A stretch of 64,000 nt of DNA, from assembly GCA_949130485.1 (NCBI GenBank), contig OX422201.1, positions 6,302,127 through 6,366,126 of the forward strand. The letters run 5' to 3'. The notes beneath the pieces were generated by a model that worked only from the letters and a program-made list of their open reading frames with translations, did not search any database and was not told where the DNA came from. Position 1 is the first letter of the stretch, and every line of letters starts with the position of its first letter. The position numbers and the translations under genes are program-made. Below are positions 48,400 through 63,887 of the stretch, piece by piece. This stretch comes from Agelas oroides (lineage: Eukaryota; Porifera; Demospongiae; Agelasida; Agelasidae).

Positions 48400-49760
48400 A
48401 CACACACGTGCTACCTTTTCTCTCAAGTTTCCCTCGTACCCCAGGTAGAGTCTAGCAGCCTCCACAAGAAACATCACAACATAGATAGTGATGGTCACAA
48501 ACTTGTAGTGGGTAGCAAGGGCCTCATACTGCAGATGGGAAAAATTCATAAATACACTGACCTACTACATGGATGACTATTACATAATTCACAGACAACA
48601 TATTGACCAATCAGAAAACTTAAAAGTTTGACCAATCAGAAGACTGGAAGAGTTCAAGTTAGACCAATCAGAAGACTGGAAGAGTTCAAGTTAGACCAAT
48701 CAGAAGACTGGAAGAGTTAAAGTTTGACCAATCAGAAGACTGGAAGAGTTAAAGTTTGACCAATCAGAAGACTGGAAGTATTCAAGTTAGACCAATCAGA
48801 AGACTGGAAGAGTTAAAGTTTGACCAATCAGAAGACCAGAAGAGCTCAAAAGTTTGACCAATAAGAAACCTGAAAGGCTCAAGTTGGAGCAATCAGAAGA
48901 CTGGAAATGCACAGTGTCTTAACATCATCTCTCAGGCCATTCCAATTTAATTTTATGCTTCTCGGACAAATCAAATTTGTATTGGGACCCGGGTGGCAGG
49001 CAAAAAAAAAAAAAAATGAATGTCATTTAATTTCCAAATGTTTCATTTCTTCAAAATGGTTCGCTCTTTTACAACTGTCTGCGAGCATTTGACCATTACG
49101 CTAAGCCAAGCGACAGTACTAGTGCTGCTAGCCATTTTCCAAGTCTATTTAATTACATGACCACATATAGCAAGTCACGTGATTACTTCAAATTTTTTTT
49201 TTTTTGGACTTTTGGGAAAAATTGACCGGCCGGATCCGAGAAACATAAAATTAAATTGGAATGGTCTTACTAACAAACCATTTTCTTGCTCACAAAGCTG
49301 CCTAACCTTGTTCTCCAAAGTGAAAATACACACAGCGACCCAGAGGGGGGAGTAGAATACATTGAAGTACAGCACCAATTGCAGTGGAAGGTAGGTCACA
49401 ATTTCAGCCCCTGTAGTGGGAAGGGCAAATTTTAATACCTCAGGGTAGTGGAAAACCACATTTTGGATGTATACTTAGTTTCTCCATAAATTGTAAACCT
49501 ACGTAGGTTTACAATCTATGGTTTCTCTACCTGAAATTCGCAAGATTCAGTACATACTCATACATTACCTACAGGCATAAAACATCAAAAATGAGAGAGG
49601 GCCTAGCTGTATCACTATGGCAACAGGACAGAACCACGGGCAATCTGTCGCACTTGCCTGGGGTCAAGTGAATCCTCTTCACCCTTTCACTTTTTTGAGA
49701 TGAGCCGACGGCCTCCACGCGATCACGCACAGAAGAGAAAGTGGCTCTCAGTGCCGCCAT
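47826..49760 (-). CDS. TMEM17: TMEM17, ciliary transition-zone membrane protein
   Basis: Four exons: 49658-49760, 49307-49410, 48415-48528, 47826-48092; 195 residues, human TMEM17 has 198. TMEM17 works in the MKS/B9 complex that gates membrane proteins into cilia. Four membrane segments are visible: LVLYFNVFYSPLWVAVCIF (exon 2), TITIYVVMFLVEAARLYLGY (exon 3), FWLLTLLQFPLTVYLLANV and IPLLAFLLSQLILGFRAL (exon 4). The family words LYLGYEGNL and VPELAGFWLL are intact. Intron 1 starts AG|GCAAGT, a GC-AG donor. The second intron holds a 328-base MITE and a CCAAT-rich minisatellite. Divergent from CCDC86 with 99 bases between starts. Confidence 0.94.
48120..48308. mobile_element. 189-bp MITE, TACCRTAGATCGG termini
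   Basis: Inverted ends 'taccatagatcgg-aaattttcgc' and 'gcgaaaatttcccgatctacggta'. AT-rich interior with TTCGC and GCGAA words; a related fragment lies near 13240-13445. TMEM17 intron 3. Confidence 0.8.
48365..48408. repeat. (CA)n microsatellite by a TMEM17 donor
   Basis: On the sense strand (TG)n starting about seven bases after the exon 3 donor. Confidence 0.88.
48602..48908. repeat. about 31-bp minisatellite with CCAAT boxes, 9-10 copies
   Basis: Units read 'gaccaatcagaagactggaa' followed by 'gagttaaagttt' or 'gagttcaagtta'. Every unit has CCAATCAG (one CCAATAAG, one GCAATCAG), the NF-Y core with its preferred flank. TMEM17 intron 2. Confidence 0.9.
48937..49264. mobile_element. 328-bp MITE, CCATTCCAATTTAATTTTATG termini
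   Basis: About 30-base inverted ends, nearly perfect. The interior has an A run at 49002-49015 and a T run at 49192-49204 in mirrored positions. TMEM17 intron 2. Confidence 0.85.
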
Positions 49761-49859
49761 ACCAGGAGCTTATGAGCGGCGAGTGAATACTGGCGCGCTC
49801 CAATTCGGATCAGCTGGATTCTATTTAATGAGCACCACATGTAATCCGCCCACGTGGTC
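49761..49859. promoter_or_regulatory. 99-bp divergent promoter, TMEM17 / CCDC86
   Basis: Only 99 bases part the two ATGs, so 5' UTRs must be very short or overlap. It contains GCGCGCTCCAATTC (a CCAAT box) and CCCACGTGGT (an E-box). Confidence 0.65.
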
Positions 49860-50582
49860 ATGACTTCCCCAGCTCAAGTTCCCAGAGGAAGACCCAAGTC
49901 AGGGCGAATTTGGAGAGAGCCAGGGACAAAGTAAGTTGGATCACAGAGAAAATGGCCACTGATCAGACAAGTTTGTAGATCACAATTGTTCACTACAGGA
50001 GCAAAAATGTCGTGGCTGTCCGCTCACTGAAGCTGCCATGGAAGAAGAGGCAGCTGGAGAGGTTAGAAAAGAAAGCAATGAAGGATTTTGAAAAGGAGCT
50101 CAAAGACACTGCTGAAAAACAGAGAGAGGTATATGCAGAGCTTCTCTTGAGAGCTGACAATTTGAGATGGGGCTGGTTATTTATACAAGTTTATTTTTGT
50201 GCTAGTTTTTAAGTGTTCCGAGTACTTTGGTTTAGGAGCAGAAGAAGAAAGCTGAAGAAAGACGACAAAGAAAACTGGAGAACCAGAAGAAGAGTGAAAT
50301 TGTACAAAAAGTATGCAGCAGTATTACAATGTTGAATCTCTCCCTCCCTTTATCCCCTCCTCCTTCTCTCCCTCCCTTCATCCTCTCCTCCTTCTCTCCC
50401 TCCCTTTATTCCCTCCTCCTTCTCTCCTTCCCTTCATCCTTTCTCCCTACCTTTATCCCCCTCCTCCTTCTATCCCTCCCTTCATCCTCTCTCTCCCTCC
50501 CAACCATGTGCTAAAGATCACAAATCCAGCCAAGCTGAAGCGATTGAGCAAAAAGCAACTGAGAAGAGTTGAGAAGAGATGA
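49860..50582 (+). CDS. CCDC86: CCDC86/Cgr1-like nucleolar protein
   Basis: Four exons: 49860-49930, 49999-50128, 50236-50310, 50517-50582; 113 residues. It starts with the family's GRPKSGRIWRE motif, then a basic helical coiled coil (LPWKKRQLERLEKKAMKDFEKE), and ends with the diagnostic ITNPAKLKRLSKKQLRRVEKR. CCDC86 and yeast Cgr1 act in the nucleolus and in 60S ribosome assembly. Human CCDC86 is longer because of an N-terminal repeat region; this copy is the conserved core, as in fungi. A TCCC tract precedes the last exon. Confidence 0.92.
50340..50510. repeat. pyrimidine tract before CCDC86 exon 4
   Basis: CTCCTTCTCTCCCTCCCTTTATCC units of about 30 bases ending close to the AAAG acceptor at 50516. 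Confidence 0.88.
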
Positions 50583-50699
50583 CTACATGCTTATTATGTA
50601 TATGTATACATGCACATCACCAGTCACACTGCCATCAATAAATATCGAGGTCAAAGGGATTTAAAAAATGCAAGGATGCAAGCGTTGAGATATACATGA
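50583..50699. other. short convergent gap CCDC86 / RAD9
   Basis: 117 bases between two stops. 'catcaataaatatcg' near 50633 supplies an AATAAA poly(A) signal for CCDC86, so the transcripts' 3' ends probably overlap. Confidence 0.65.
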
Positions 50700-55613
<4,914 letters not shown>

Positions 55614-55902
55614 CGGCCAGAGTAACATATGGTGCTCTCCAAATAGAAAAAACCTTCTCTACAATGGCTACATTCTAGATCCTACCGCAGCACAACCTGC
55701 ATATAAATTAAGGTGATCAATATCACACGATGAGTACCTTACTATTACTTTAGCACGCAGCTTACCTGCAAGAACACAAAGACGGAGCTGGGTGAGTAGT
55801 ATACTGAAATATACGGAAACCGTAAATAAGCAGCTGCAAATGAGCTACTCCCCCAAATCTCCAATCTATGCCCAAATACATTGTCACAGGAGCGACGGAA
55901 GT
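55614..55902. promoter_or_regulatory. divergent promoter, RAD9 / TBC-like gene
   Basis: 289 bases between starts. No strong TATA box or X-box recognised. Confidence 0.5.
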
Positions 55903-58900
55903 ATGGACCCTGCCATTCGTGCTTTGCACCGTGCGAGGGAGGAGGTGGTGCATTCCCCGGAATGGGAGAATCTCAACAGAGAGCTGCTCTCTCAGATCCA
56001 ACGTTCGGAGCGCCTGGAAGGCGGAGAGCCCCCTGCAACACTCTCGAACAGAGAGAAGCTGGCTGCTCAGGTTGGCAAGGCGACCAGAGCACTAGAGAAG
56101 AGTAGAGCTTATGATGAACTGCAACTAAAGGTATCAAAGTCACTGGATCATCACTTTAGCCCTGTAGGATCGCAACCTACGACTGGTCTTTTTGGCTTGT
56201 CTGCTGAAAACGTGAGCTCTACCAGAGGTAAAGATGCACCAACGAGAAACATATCTGAGGCTTGCTGTCACCTGTTGCTTGAGTGGCCCCATCTAGAGTG
56301 TCATTTGAGAAATTGCTTCAACCACCCACTCCCTCCCAACCTGCGGACTGTAGCTTGGGAGGTGATTCTTCGTCATCCCTCAGTGAGGAAGGAATTCCTT
56401 GATAATGCCGCTTCAAAGGGATTTCAGGAGGTACATGTTACTGCCGAAGAAAAAAGGATTGCTCATCGATGTGAAATTTTACTGAACTCAAACCCAATCT
56501 TCCATGAGATGGCCGAATCTACCTCCATTGTGAGAGCAATGAAAAGTATCATCCTCTTTTGGAGTCAGAAAGCTGGCACACGGAAAATGATAATGGACAC
56601 AGACCTGCTCGTGTGTATCCCATTTCTCTACGTGTGGAGAGAAGAGTTGTCTAGTTGGAGTGGTGCAGAAGCTGGAATGGGCTGGGGACAAAACTGGACT
56701 GTGGTTGCAAAGATTGCAGAGCAGTATGTCAGCTTCATGGAGATGCTCCCTCTAACGATGCACAGTGTGATTTTAGATGTAAGTAACAGACATCGGTGTG
56801 TATAGCTTAACTAAAGGATTAGTGCAACGTTATAATAGCATAGACCCTTTTCTGAGCGTCTGGTTTAATACAACATGATTGCTAGGGGCATTAATAGCAT
56901 AGACCCCTTTCTGAATGTCTGGTTTAATACAACATGATTGCTAGGGGCATTAATAGCATAGACCCCTTTCTGAGCATCTGGTTTCCATCATATTGGAGGT
57001 CAAGTGCTGAGTGTACTGATCTGTTAGCGTGTTGACATGAGTGACATGAACAGTGACTTTTGGAAGGGCCAGACAGGGAGAGGTGAGTCACATTACTTGC
57101 TGAACCTTCACTGATTTTTGACACTCACTGTGATCGCACGACCTTTCTTGACCTCCAATATGACATACTACCATGAGACCCTGGGTCTATACAACATGCC
57201 TAGTACGAATGACAATAAGGTCAAAATTAAAGCCAATCTAGGCCAGTTGCAGAAAGAGAACAACAACCACAATGCCCCCCTCACAGGAGGTTTAGTGGAT
57301 GATTTCTTGGTATATGTTCTACATGTAGCACACGCTGGAGGCAATGAACAACACCTCACTGCAAGTGGAGCAGCTACTGAGCTCAGAGGACAAGAAGCTG
57401 TACCAGGCCTTGAAGAAGATGCTCCACAACAGCGCTTCTCGTGTACGCTCTGCTGTCAGTCAGGAGGAACAACTGCCGTTTCACAAGAGGCTGAGGAGCA
57501 TTCTTCAACCTCATGTCCAGAAAATGCTTGTCGGTATGTTAGTGACCAACTTCATACAAGAAGTGCACACACTTGCATCTTAATAGCCCTTAAAATGATC
57601 TCCACTTATTGGCTGCGCCTAGTCTCTTCCCCAGACCCCACCCTCTCACGAGGAGAAACAGTCTGGTAAACCAAGGCGAATTTCTTGGGCTGGTGCACAC
57701 TTTTGCGACAGTGTCACAAACATTTTTCGCCAAACCCGTTCAAAAAAGGTACGGGTACTTGAGTAGAGATCATTTTTTTTTTTACTGTTGTAAGGGAAGT
57801 GCTACGTATTAATTACCAATCTCGCAATCTCATTGGTCCTTACCACTTTTGGAGAATAAGTCCAAGAAATTCGACTTCGTTCACTAGACTGTTCCTTGCC
57901 GGGACACGCACGCGGGATGGCACGAGACTAGCTTTTATGTAGCATGACCAGAATCTTTCCCACTCACTTATTTGAGCCTGATCAGAAACCTGTCCCATTT
58001 GCTAGCCTCGTTCCCAACCCTTATCTGTTTTCATCACTTGTAGTACAAAAGTTGGGCAGGAGCCTGGGGAAATGGGAATGAGACTGTCCACATAAAGTAT
58101 TGAAATTGGCGAAAAAAGACATTGAAATCCAGCCAGGATTTGAACCTGGGTCCTCTGAATTCCGGTCAGATGCTCAGTTGGTAAGAGCATCTGACCGGAA
58201 TTCAGAAGACCCAGGTTCAAATCCTGGCTGGATCTCAATGTCTTTTTTCACCATCATTCAACTCTGCAAATAAAATACATCTTTCAGTATTGAAATTGTT
58301 TTCACCAATACTCAGAAAAGGTCTCCACTCGTACTCTGTGTTCAGAATCTTACTTTTCGTTTAGATTGTTAAAAGATCTCTGCACCCACTGTCATCACAG
58401 GTGATCTTTCCATGGAGGTGCTGTGCTACATTTGGGACCAGTGTTTCATTGGCCTCAACAGCGGCCCCGACTATCAGTGTCTGCCCTATTTCATCACAGT
58501 GTGGCTCATTCTGCTCAGAGAAAAGCTAATGGCTTGCCAAAGTGTAAGACTGTCAACTACAATCTGCATGTCACCAAACCTTCCCCTAACTTTATGGAAC
58601 AAACCTTTTTTTCCTTGCGAACAACATGCAACAGATTGAATCAATTGAAGTCGTTCTTTCTACCAACTCCTCATCTTTGATTGTGCCACAGTTTCAGAAA
58701 GAGGTGAGAAACTCAGAAACTGCATGCAAAAAGTTTTAGGAGATAATCATTGTAGTTTTGTGCAACAATGTGTGTAGATCGAGAAGCGGTTCCTGCAGAG
58801 GCTTTCGTCCCAGCTGGGGATCACACCAGTAAAGCTGAAGGAAAGGTCACAAAAGCATCACTGGAGCTCAAAGTCAGTGGTGTCACCAACCATGCGTCTC

Positions 58901-60974
58901 ACCCAGGGGGGAGGGCTTGAACCAGTGGTGTCACCAATCATGCGTCTCACCAAGGAGGGAGGGCTTGAGCCAGTAGTGTCACCAACCATGCGTCTCACCC
59001 AGGACGGAGAGCTTGAACCAGTAGTGTCACCAACCGTACGTCCCACCCAGTGGAGAGGGCTTGAGCCAGCCACTGGAGAGCTGACGAGTGCAACTCAATT
59101 CCCTGAAGACACAGAGAAAGAGGAACTGTGAGTAGACTGTACACAGGCTCTCACCACTTAGGTGTTGAGATACTGAATGCAAAGCAATCAACACGACCAT
59201 GAGCTGCTTTAGCCCCAGCTTTTATTGGGAATGTTTGTGTGCAGGAAGAGGAAGGTATCTGAGCTGCAGCTGCAACTAGAGAAACAACAGACGGCCCTTA
59301 GCAAGGTACAACCTAGCCTTGTACCCAGGCCGTTCATTAAAAATGTTTCTCCTACGATCGACCTGGGTGCTAGGCTAGATACAACCCAACTGAGAAATTG
59401 ATATTATGTGCACTATGCATGAGAAATTGATGTTATGTGCACTATGCATGAGAAATTGATGTTATGTGCACTATGCATGAGAAATTGATGTTATGTGCAC
59501 TATGCATGTGGGTATGTATGTGCACTATGCATGAGAAATTGATGTTATGTGCACTATGCATGTGGGTATGTATGTGCACTATGCATGAGAAATTGATGTT
59601 ATGTGCACTATGCATGTGGGTATGTATGTGCACTATGCATGAGAAATTGATGTTATGTGCACTATGCATGTGGGTATGTATGTGCACTATGCATGAGAAA
59701 TTGATGTTATGTGCACTATGCATGTGGGTATGTATGTGCAATGAAGTCGTGGTATAATATTATGTGCACTATGCATGTGGGTATGTATGTGCAATGAAGT
59801 CGTGGTATAATATTATGTGCACTATGCATGTGGGTATGTATGTGCAATGAACTCGCGGTGTAATATTATGTGCACTATGCATGTGGGTATGTATGTGCAA
59901 TGAACTCGTGGTGTAATATTATGTGCACTATGCATGTGGGTATGTATGTGCAATGAACTCGCGGTGTAAACAAGCGGTCATTATCTTTTCGTCAGGAGAG
60001 AGAGGAACACCAGAGAGAGATGGATACTTTGATGGGAGATATTGATGCTCTGAAACAGGTCTGAGAACTACATCTTATAATATTCAGCTTTTGTTGTGTA
60101 AATATAGTAATGTGTGTGTGTGTGTGTGTTTGATACCATGTCTCGTGCAGAAAGCGTCACAGAGTGTCTACAAATCCCAGAGCCAAGCTTCTTCAAACAG
60201 TGAAGGAGTCTCAACTGTGCCAAGTACGTGGGATTACAGATATTAAAGGCTGTTGGTGAATTGTGATTCACCTGTGATTGTATGATTGTATGATTTTTAA
60301 TAGCAAATATAACAGTGTTGAGTCCCCTGTCTGGAAGCACTGGGTATACGTACACACTGACATCACCTGTGAGTTGTGCGATACAGATCAACTAACATGT
60401 GCAGCAGTTGGTTTCACCTTCATCTTGTCCCACATTGCAGCCTGCAAGGGTGCTCTCCACTACAAGATTACCACCAGCTCAAGCCCAGACACAGTGGGTT
60501 GAATAATACTCACCAACAGAATATTCACTAAGTGACTGTACCTCAGGCCAACAGTTCTGATTCTTGGATCACATTACATGCTGTGGTTAATATTTTTCTT
60601 CTGCCAGGGATGCGAGTTCGAGGCCTTTTTCCTCTTCCCATCTCACTGAGTCTGATGTCCAAGATATCTGGCTCAAAATTTTCGGCCGCTTCACTGACGC
60701 TGTACACCTGGGTACTTTACATTACATGTACTGTTAACTTATTTTATCAACATAGTTGTCAGACTTTTTCAGCATTCAAAAGACCCAGGTTCGACTCCTG
60801 GCTGGATCTCAATTTCTTTTTCCCACCAATTCTAGAAAAACCTAAAGAGCTAGTACAGCAAGAAATGATTCTCTAGACTGATGTTGGTCTCTGTGTTCTG
60901 TTCTGCAGTGTGTCATGGAACTGGCAGCGAAGGAACAGAAACTGCATAAGTTGCAGCACAAATTGTATATTTAA
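55903..60974 (+). CDS. TBC (RabGAP)-like protein with repeats and coiled coil
   Basis: Eleven exons fit one frame: 55903-56778, 57329-57533, 58401-58543, 58635-58703, 58778-59127, 59245-59305, 59996-60058, 60151-60223, 60441-60493, 60547-60711, 60909-60974; 707 residues. I do not recognise the orthologue. Residues 140-410 resemble a TBC domain in outline: LPPNLRTVAWEVIL recalls the R-x-x-x-W entry, and LSMEVLCYIWDQCF recalls the conserved I-W-D near its end. The usual IxxD and YxQ catalytic fingers are not obvious, so GAP activity is doubtful. Exon 5 encodes four 16-residue tandem repeats (VVSPTMRLTQGGGLEP type). Two short coiled coils follow (exons 6-7). Exon 10 is the least certain: it stays open, but its protein looks unlike the rest. 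The start at 55903 is the first ATG after which similarity-like sequence begins; the frame is open further upstream. Confidence 0.62.
56835..56970. repeat. 59-bp tandem repeat, about 2.5 copies
   Basis: Units contain 'catagacccctttctgag' and 'acaacatgattgctagggg'. First intron of the TBC-like gene. Confidence 0.88.
58103..58262. mobile_element. inverted pair of tRNA-derived sequences (hairpin)
   Basis: Arms of about 75 bases meet at 'agttggtaa'. Each arm is the 3' part of a tRNA-like sequence: 'gcatctgaccggaattcaga' anticodon arm, then T-arm 'ccaggttcaaatcctgg', then 'ctggat' and a shared non-tRNA tail 'gacattgaaatccag' in the left copy. Together with the D-arm word 'gctcagttggtaagagc' at the junction, the right copy alone lacks only a proper acceptor 5' strand. 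I infer a fold-back SINE, not an active tRNA. A single related tail lies at 60777-60830. Confidence 0.65.
59400..59965. repeat. compound minisatellite of GTGCACTATGCATG words
   Basis: Three stages: 29-base units with 'agaaattgatgttat', then 60-base units alternating with 'tgggtatgtat', then 57-base units ending 'cgcggtgtaatattat'. The order suggests stepwise expansion. Intron of the TBC-like gene. Confidence 0.9.
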
Positions 60975-61335
60975 TATGTACATGCAAACTTGATGAGCCC
61001 CACCCCCTTTATTCATCTGCACTGCGCATGCGCAGCTGAAAACTGATTTTTTGCGCCAAAGTTCGATTCTTATTAGCGCTACACCATCAGGGTATATACA
61101 GGCACAAACTCGCACTGGAGGTGCAAATCAAGTAAGTTGGTTGCCGCGTCGATGTAAGTTACCGTCTTTCTACTGTAAGCTTGTATACAGCATAATTTCC
61201 AGTTTGAATTATGGGATGGAAGGATAATCATCGGCTTGCTCGCCGAGTCTAGTCCCCGAATAAACTGGTTATGCTTGCCCGTATAAATGTATTATCCATT
61301 TGAGCACAACGTGGGCTACTGCCTTCTCTCTGTAG
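60975..61335. other. TBC-like 3' end / SLF2-like promoter
   Basis: Holds 'ctgcgcatgcgcagctg' (61021-61037), a near-perfect NRF1-type palindrome 300 bases before the next gene's ATG. 'cgtcgatgtaagttacc' (61148-61164) may be a 5' UTR donor matching the acceptor at 61335. Confidence 0.55.
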
Positions 61336-61337
61336 GT

Positions 61338-63059
61338 ATGAAGGCAAGAAAGGAGAAAGCTACCAACAGCCCTATTACGACTTTTTTTAGAAAACTGGCA
61401 CCCGATGCAAAGCCTAAGAGGCCCAAGGTGAAGATCAATCCAATAACCACCTACTTTTCAAAGCGGACGCCGCTTGCTCCACTGAACACATCCCCAAGAG
61501 TTGTTCAACAGGTCAAAAAGCCCCAGCCAGACAGTCCTGTGACTTCCGCTGCACCACACTTGCCTCCTCCTGGAAACCTACCAGCAAAAAGCTTGCAAGA
61601 AGAGGCAAAGTCTCCATCGTCCCAGCCAGACGGTTTTGTGATTATTCAAACTCCTCCTGGAAACTTACTAGCAAAAAGCTTGCAAGAAGAAGCAAAGTGT
61701 TCATCGTCCCAGCCAGAGAATCCTGCAGTGACTTCCATTGCACCACACTCGCCTCCTCCTGGAAGACTACCAGCAATAGAACATAGTTCTGCTTCACTCT
61801 TTAATGTTACTGCACCTCAGTTGACCCCCCTCCCCACCAAACCTGTCCCCCAGCCTTCTCCCGTGCTCTCCACTGTGTCCAGTCTCAATACTCACACCAT
61901 GCCAGGGAACGCCGTGAAGAACTGCCAAGGTGATCCAGAAACCGATACCATTCTGATTACCGACTCCTCACTCCTTTCGGATTGTAGTGTAGTCGACTTG
62001 ACACACGACAACCCGAGTCCAAAGAAGCGTGTGTGCTTGATAGACTTGACGGAGAGTCCTGCTTCCCTACTTATGCCGACTCCAGTTGCAGTGAACAAGA
62101 GTGAGGAGAACCACACTGTGGATGAATGGAGACAGCAATCGACAGACACTGTTGCTCACTCGGGTGGGGAAGAAGAGAGGACAGCAGAGTCGTCATCAAT
62201 GGTGATGACTTCTGTTTCCCTAAGTGCTGTCGCTAAGGAGGTGGAGTCCTTCCATTTGACCACGCCCACCAATCTGCAGCATACCCCTGGTCCTGAACCA
62301 ATGGTAGTCGAACACCCTGTTCACACTATGTCCGAACATGCATCGCCCACGCAAGTGCAGCCTGTCACTGCAAGCTCTCCACTCCTCACCTCCCTGTTCC
62401 TCTCCTCGGATCACACTGACGTTTTTGACCAATTTGTGCCTCCTTTTTCACTACAGGAGGAGCTGGAGCCATTACTGTGGCAGAGGGGAATCCCCTACTC
62501 CAAAGTACCAGCAGGGGTGAGGGATGTGTGTGTGTGTGTGTGTGTGCTCATAGTGTCCTTGTGCAGAAAAATGGAAATAGGGTGCGTGTGTGTGTGTGTG
62601 TGCATGCTCTCGCACAGGTGTTTGTATGTTGTTCCCAGATGCTCGAAACTGAACTAGCCCTGTACAATAACCTGGGAACCTGGGAATGAGCCTGATTTTT
62701 ATGTGCTTCACATTCTGTTGATTCTCTCTACTGTACATTCACACACACACCACACACTACACACACACACACACACACACAGCACTCTGCTCCCATCCGG
62801 AAGGTGCATCTATTTAGCACTGTGCAAGACAACATTGTAGACAACCTTCTGGAGGTGACCAGTGCTGTGACCTCACGCAAGCTCCACTCTGTGCTGGAGT
62901 ATCTCACCCTCACCACCACCGCCACCCTCATGCCAAGGGCCTCCATACTGCACAGTCTGTGGGAGATGGTGGCTGACCCTCATGTGAGTTTTATCCCCCC
63001 TCATACCCAGAACTTCGCTGCCTCCACTCTTTGATGGCTTACGGTATACAAATACAGAG

Positions 63060-63090
<31 letters not shown>

Positions 63091-63887
63091 CATGCAGTAG
63101 AGAAAATCAACAGGACGTGAACGTGTTGTGTGTGTGTGGGGGGGTGGGGGGTCCACTACATGATTGCTTGCAGTACTCAACTACAGAGGAGTGAGGGGAT
63201 TGGACACTAGCAGATCTGATCATGTGCCACGACGTCAGGGGATGTCAGCTAGACAGGGGGTAGACAGCAGGGTGCAAAACAATTCATCCCTGGCACCTTG
63301 AATGTAGAGTACTACATTGCAACTACTTGGCCTCCAACCCTTGGACATATTTATTCAGTAGGCACCTCGACTCTGTGTCTACCTAACATGACAGACCTTC
63401 CCCCTCCGGACCAGCTGGCCCTTTAGCCTCGTTCCCAAGGCTCTCAAGGCTCTGTGTGGGAGGAAAAGCTGGGCGTGGCCTGGGAATGAGGCTTACTGGC
63501 ACCTTACAATTATCCCTCAGTGTCTAGCTGTCAGATGCTGGCTCAGCAACAACCTAATGAAGTGTTAAACACAGCAAATTGAAGTAGCCTCGTTCCCAGG
63601 CTCTACCCACACCAACAAAGAGGCTAATGTTGAAGTGTTAGTAGTGCACTGGAACATCTGTGCAACCCTTTTTTTGCAGTTTTTAGGTGTAAATGCAGAT
63701 TTGTTTTGATAGCTTGAATAGCTGGTTTTCCCACATTGTGGCTTCCAATTCATCCTGGCCTTCCCACTGGGCTGTAAGGTATCTAGAAGGAGGGCACCTC
63801 AGCTTTTGTCCTAGTGGGAATTTATAGCCTTCAGCTCTCCCAGCTTTTCGAGGTGAAGGAGGAGGAGAGCCTTGTATTAAATCTCAG
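61338..63887 (+). CDS. SLF2-like protein with PIP-box and SIM-like motifs (partial)
   Basis: Three exons seen, 61338-62516, 62783-62983 and 63844-63887, phases 0; the gene leaves the window. The N-terminus has two PCNA-box-like words 25 residues apart, SPITTFFRK and NPITTYFSK. SLF2 (FAM178A), which brings SMC5/6 to stalled forks, likewise starts with such words; that and the layout are the basis for the name. A long disordered P/S/T-rich part follows, with a 45-residue segment (PPPGNLPAKSLQEEAK) repeated two or three times. Two SUMO-binding-like motifs, VVDLTHD and VCLIDLTES, occur near residues 217-240. The folded part begins near residue 375 (FSLQEELEPLLWQRGIP) and continues in exon 2 as helices. 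The ATG follows an acceptor, so a 5' UTR intron is likely. Other PCNA-linked scaffolds remain possible. Confidence 0.55.
62742..62780. repeat. (CA)n ending in a splice acceptor
   Basis: ACACAC run whose end CACACAG is the acceptor of SLF2-like exon 2. The preceding exon's donor is likewise followed within seven bases by (TG)n. Confidence 0.85.
63415..63500. mobile_element. short fold-back, TAGCCTCGTTCCCA family
   Basis: 'tagcctcgttcccaaggctc' pairs with 'ggcctgggaatgaggctta' around a short loop. A one-ended fragment of the same family lies at 63586-63604. Intron of the SLF2-like gene. Confidence 0.75.

Noticed and set aside
58137..58245. Functional tRNA gene
   Set aside because: The acceptor 5' strand is replaced by an inverted copy of the 3' half, and the anticodon loop begins CC instead of having the near-universal U at position 33.
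58858..59131. Short frames over VVSPTMRL repeats on both strands
   Set aside because: The plus-strand one is exon 5 of the TBC-like gene; the minus one is its shadow.
62641..62690. Extra exon of the SLF2-like gene starting MLETELALYNN
   Set aside because: An acceptor is present, but the only donor gives the wrong phase for the next exon and the rest is fold-back repeat; skipping it keeps the frame.
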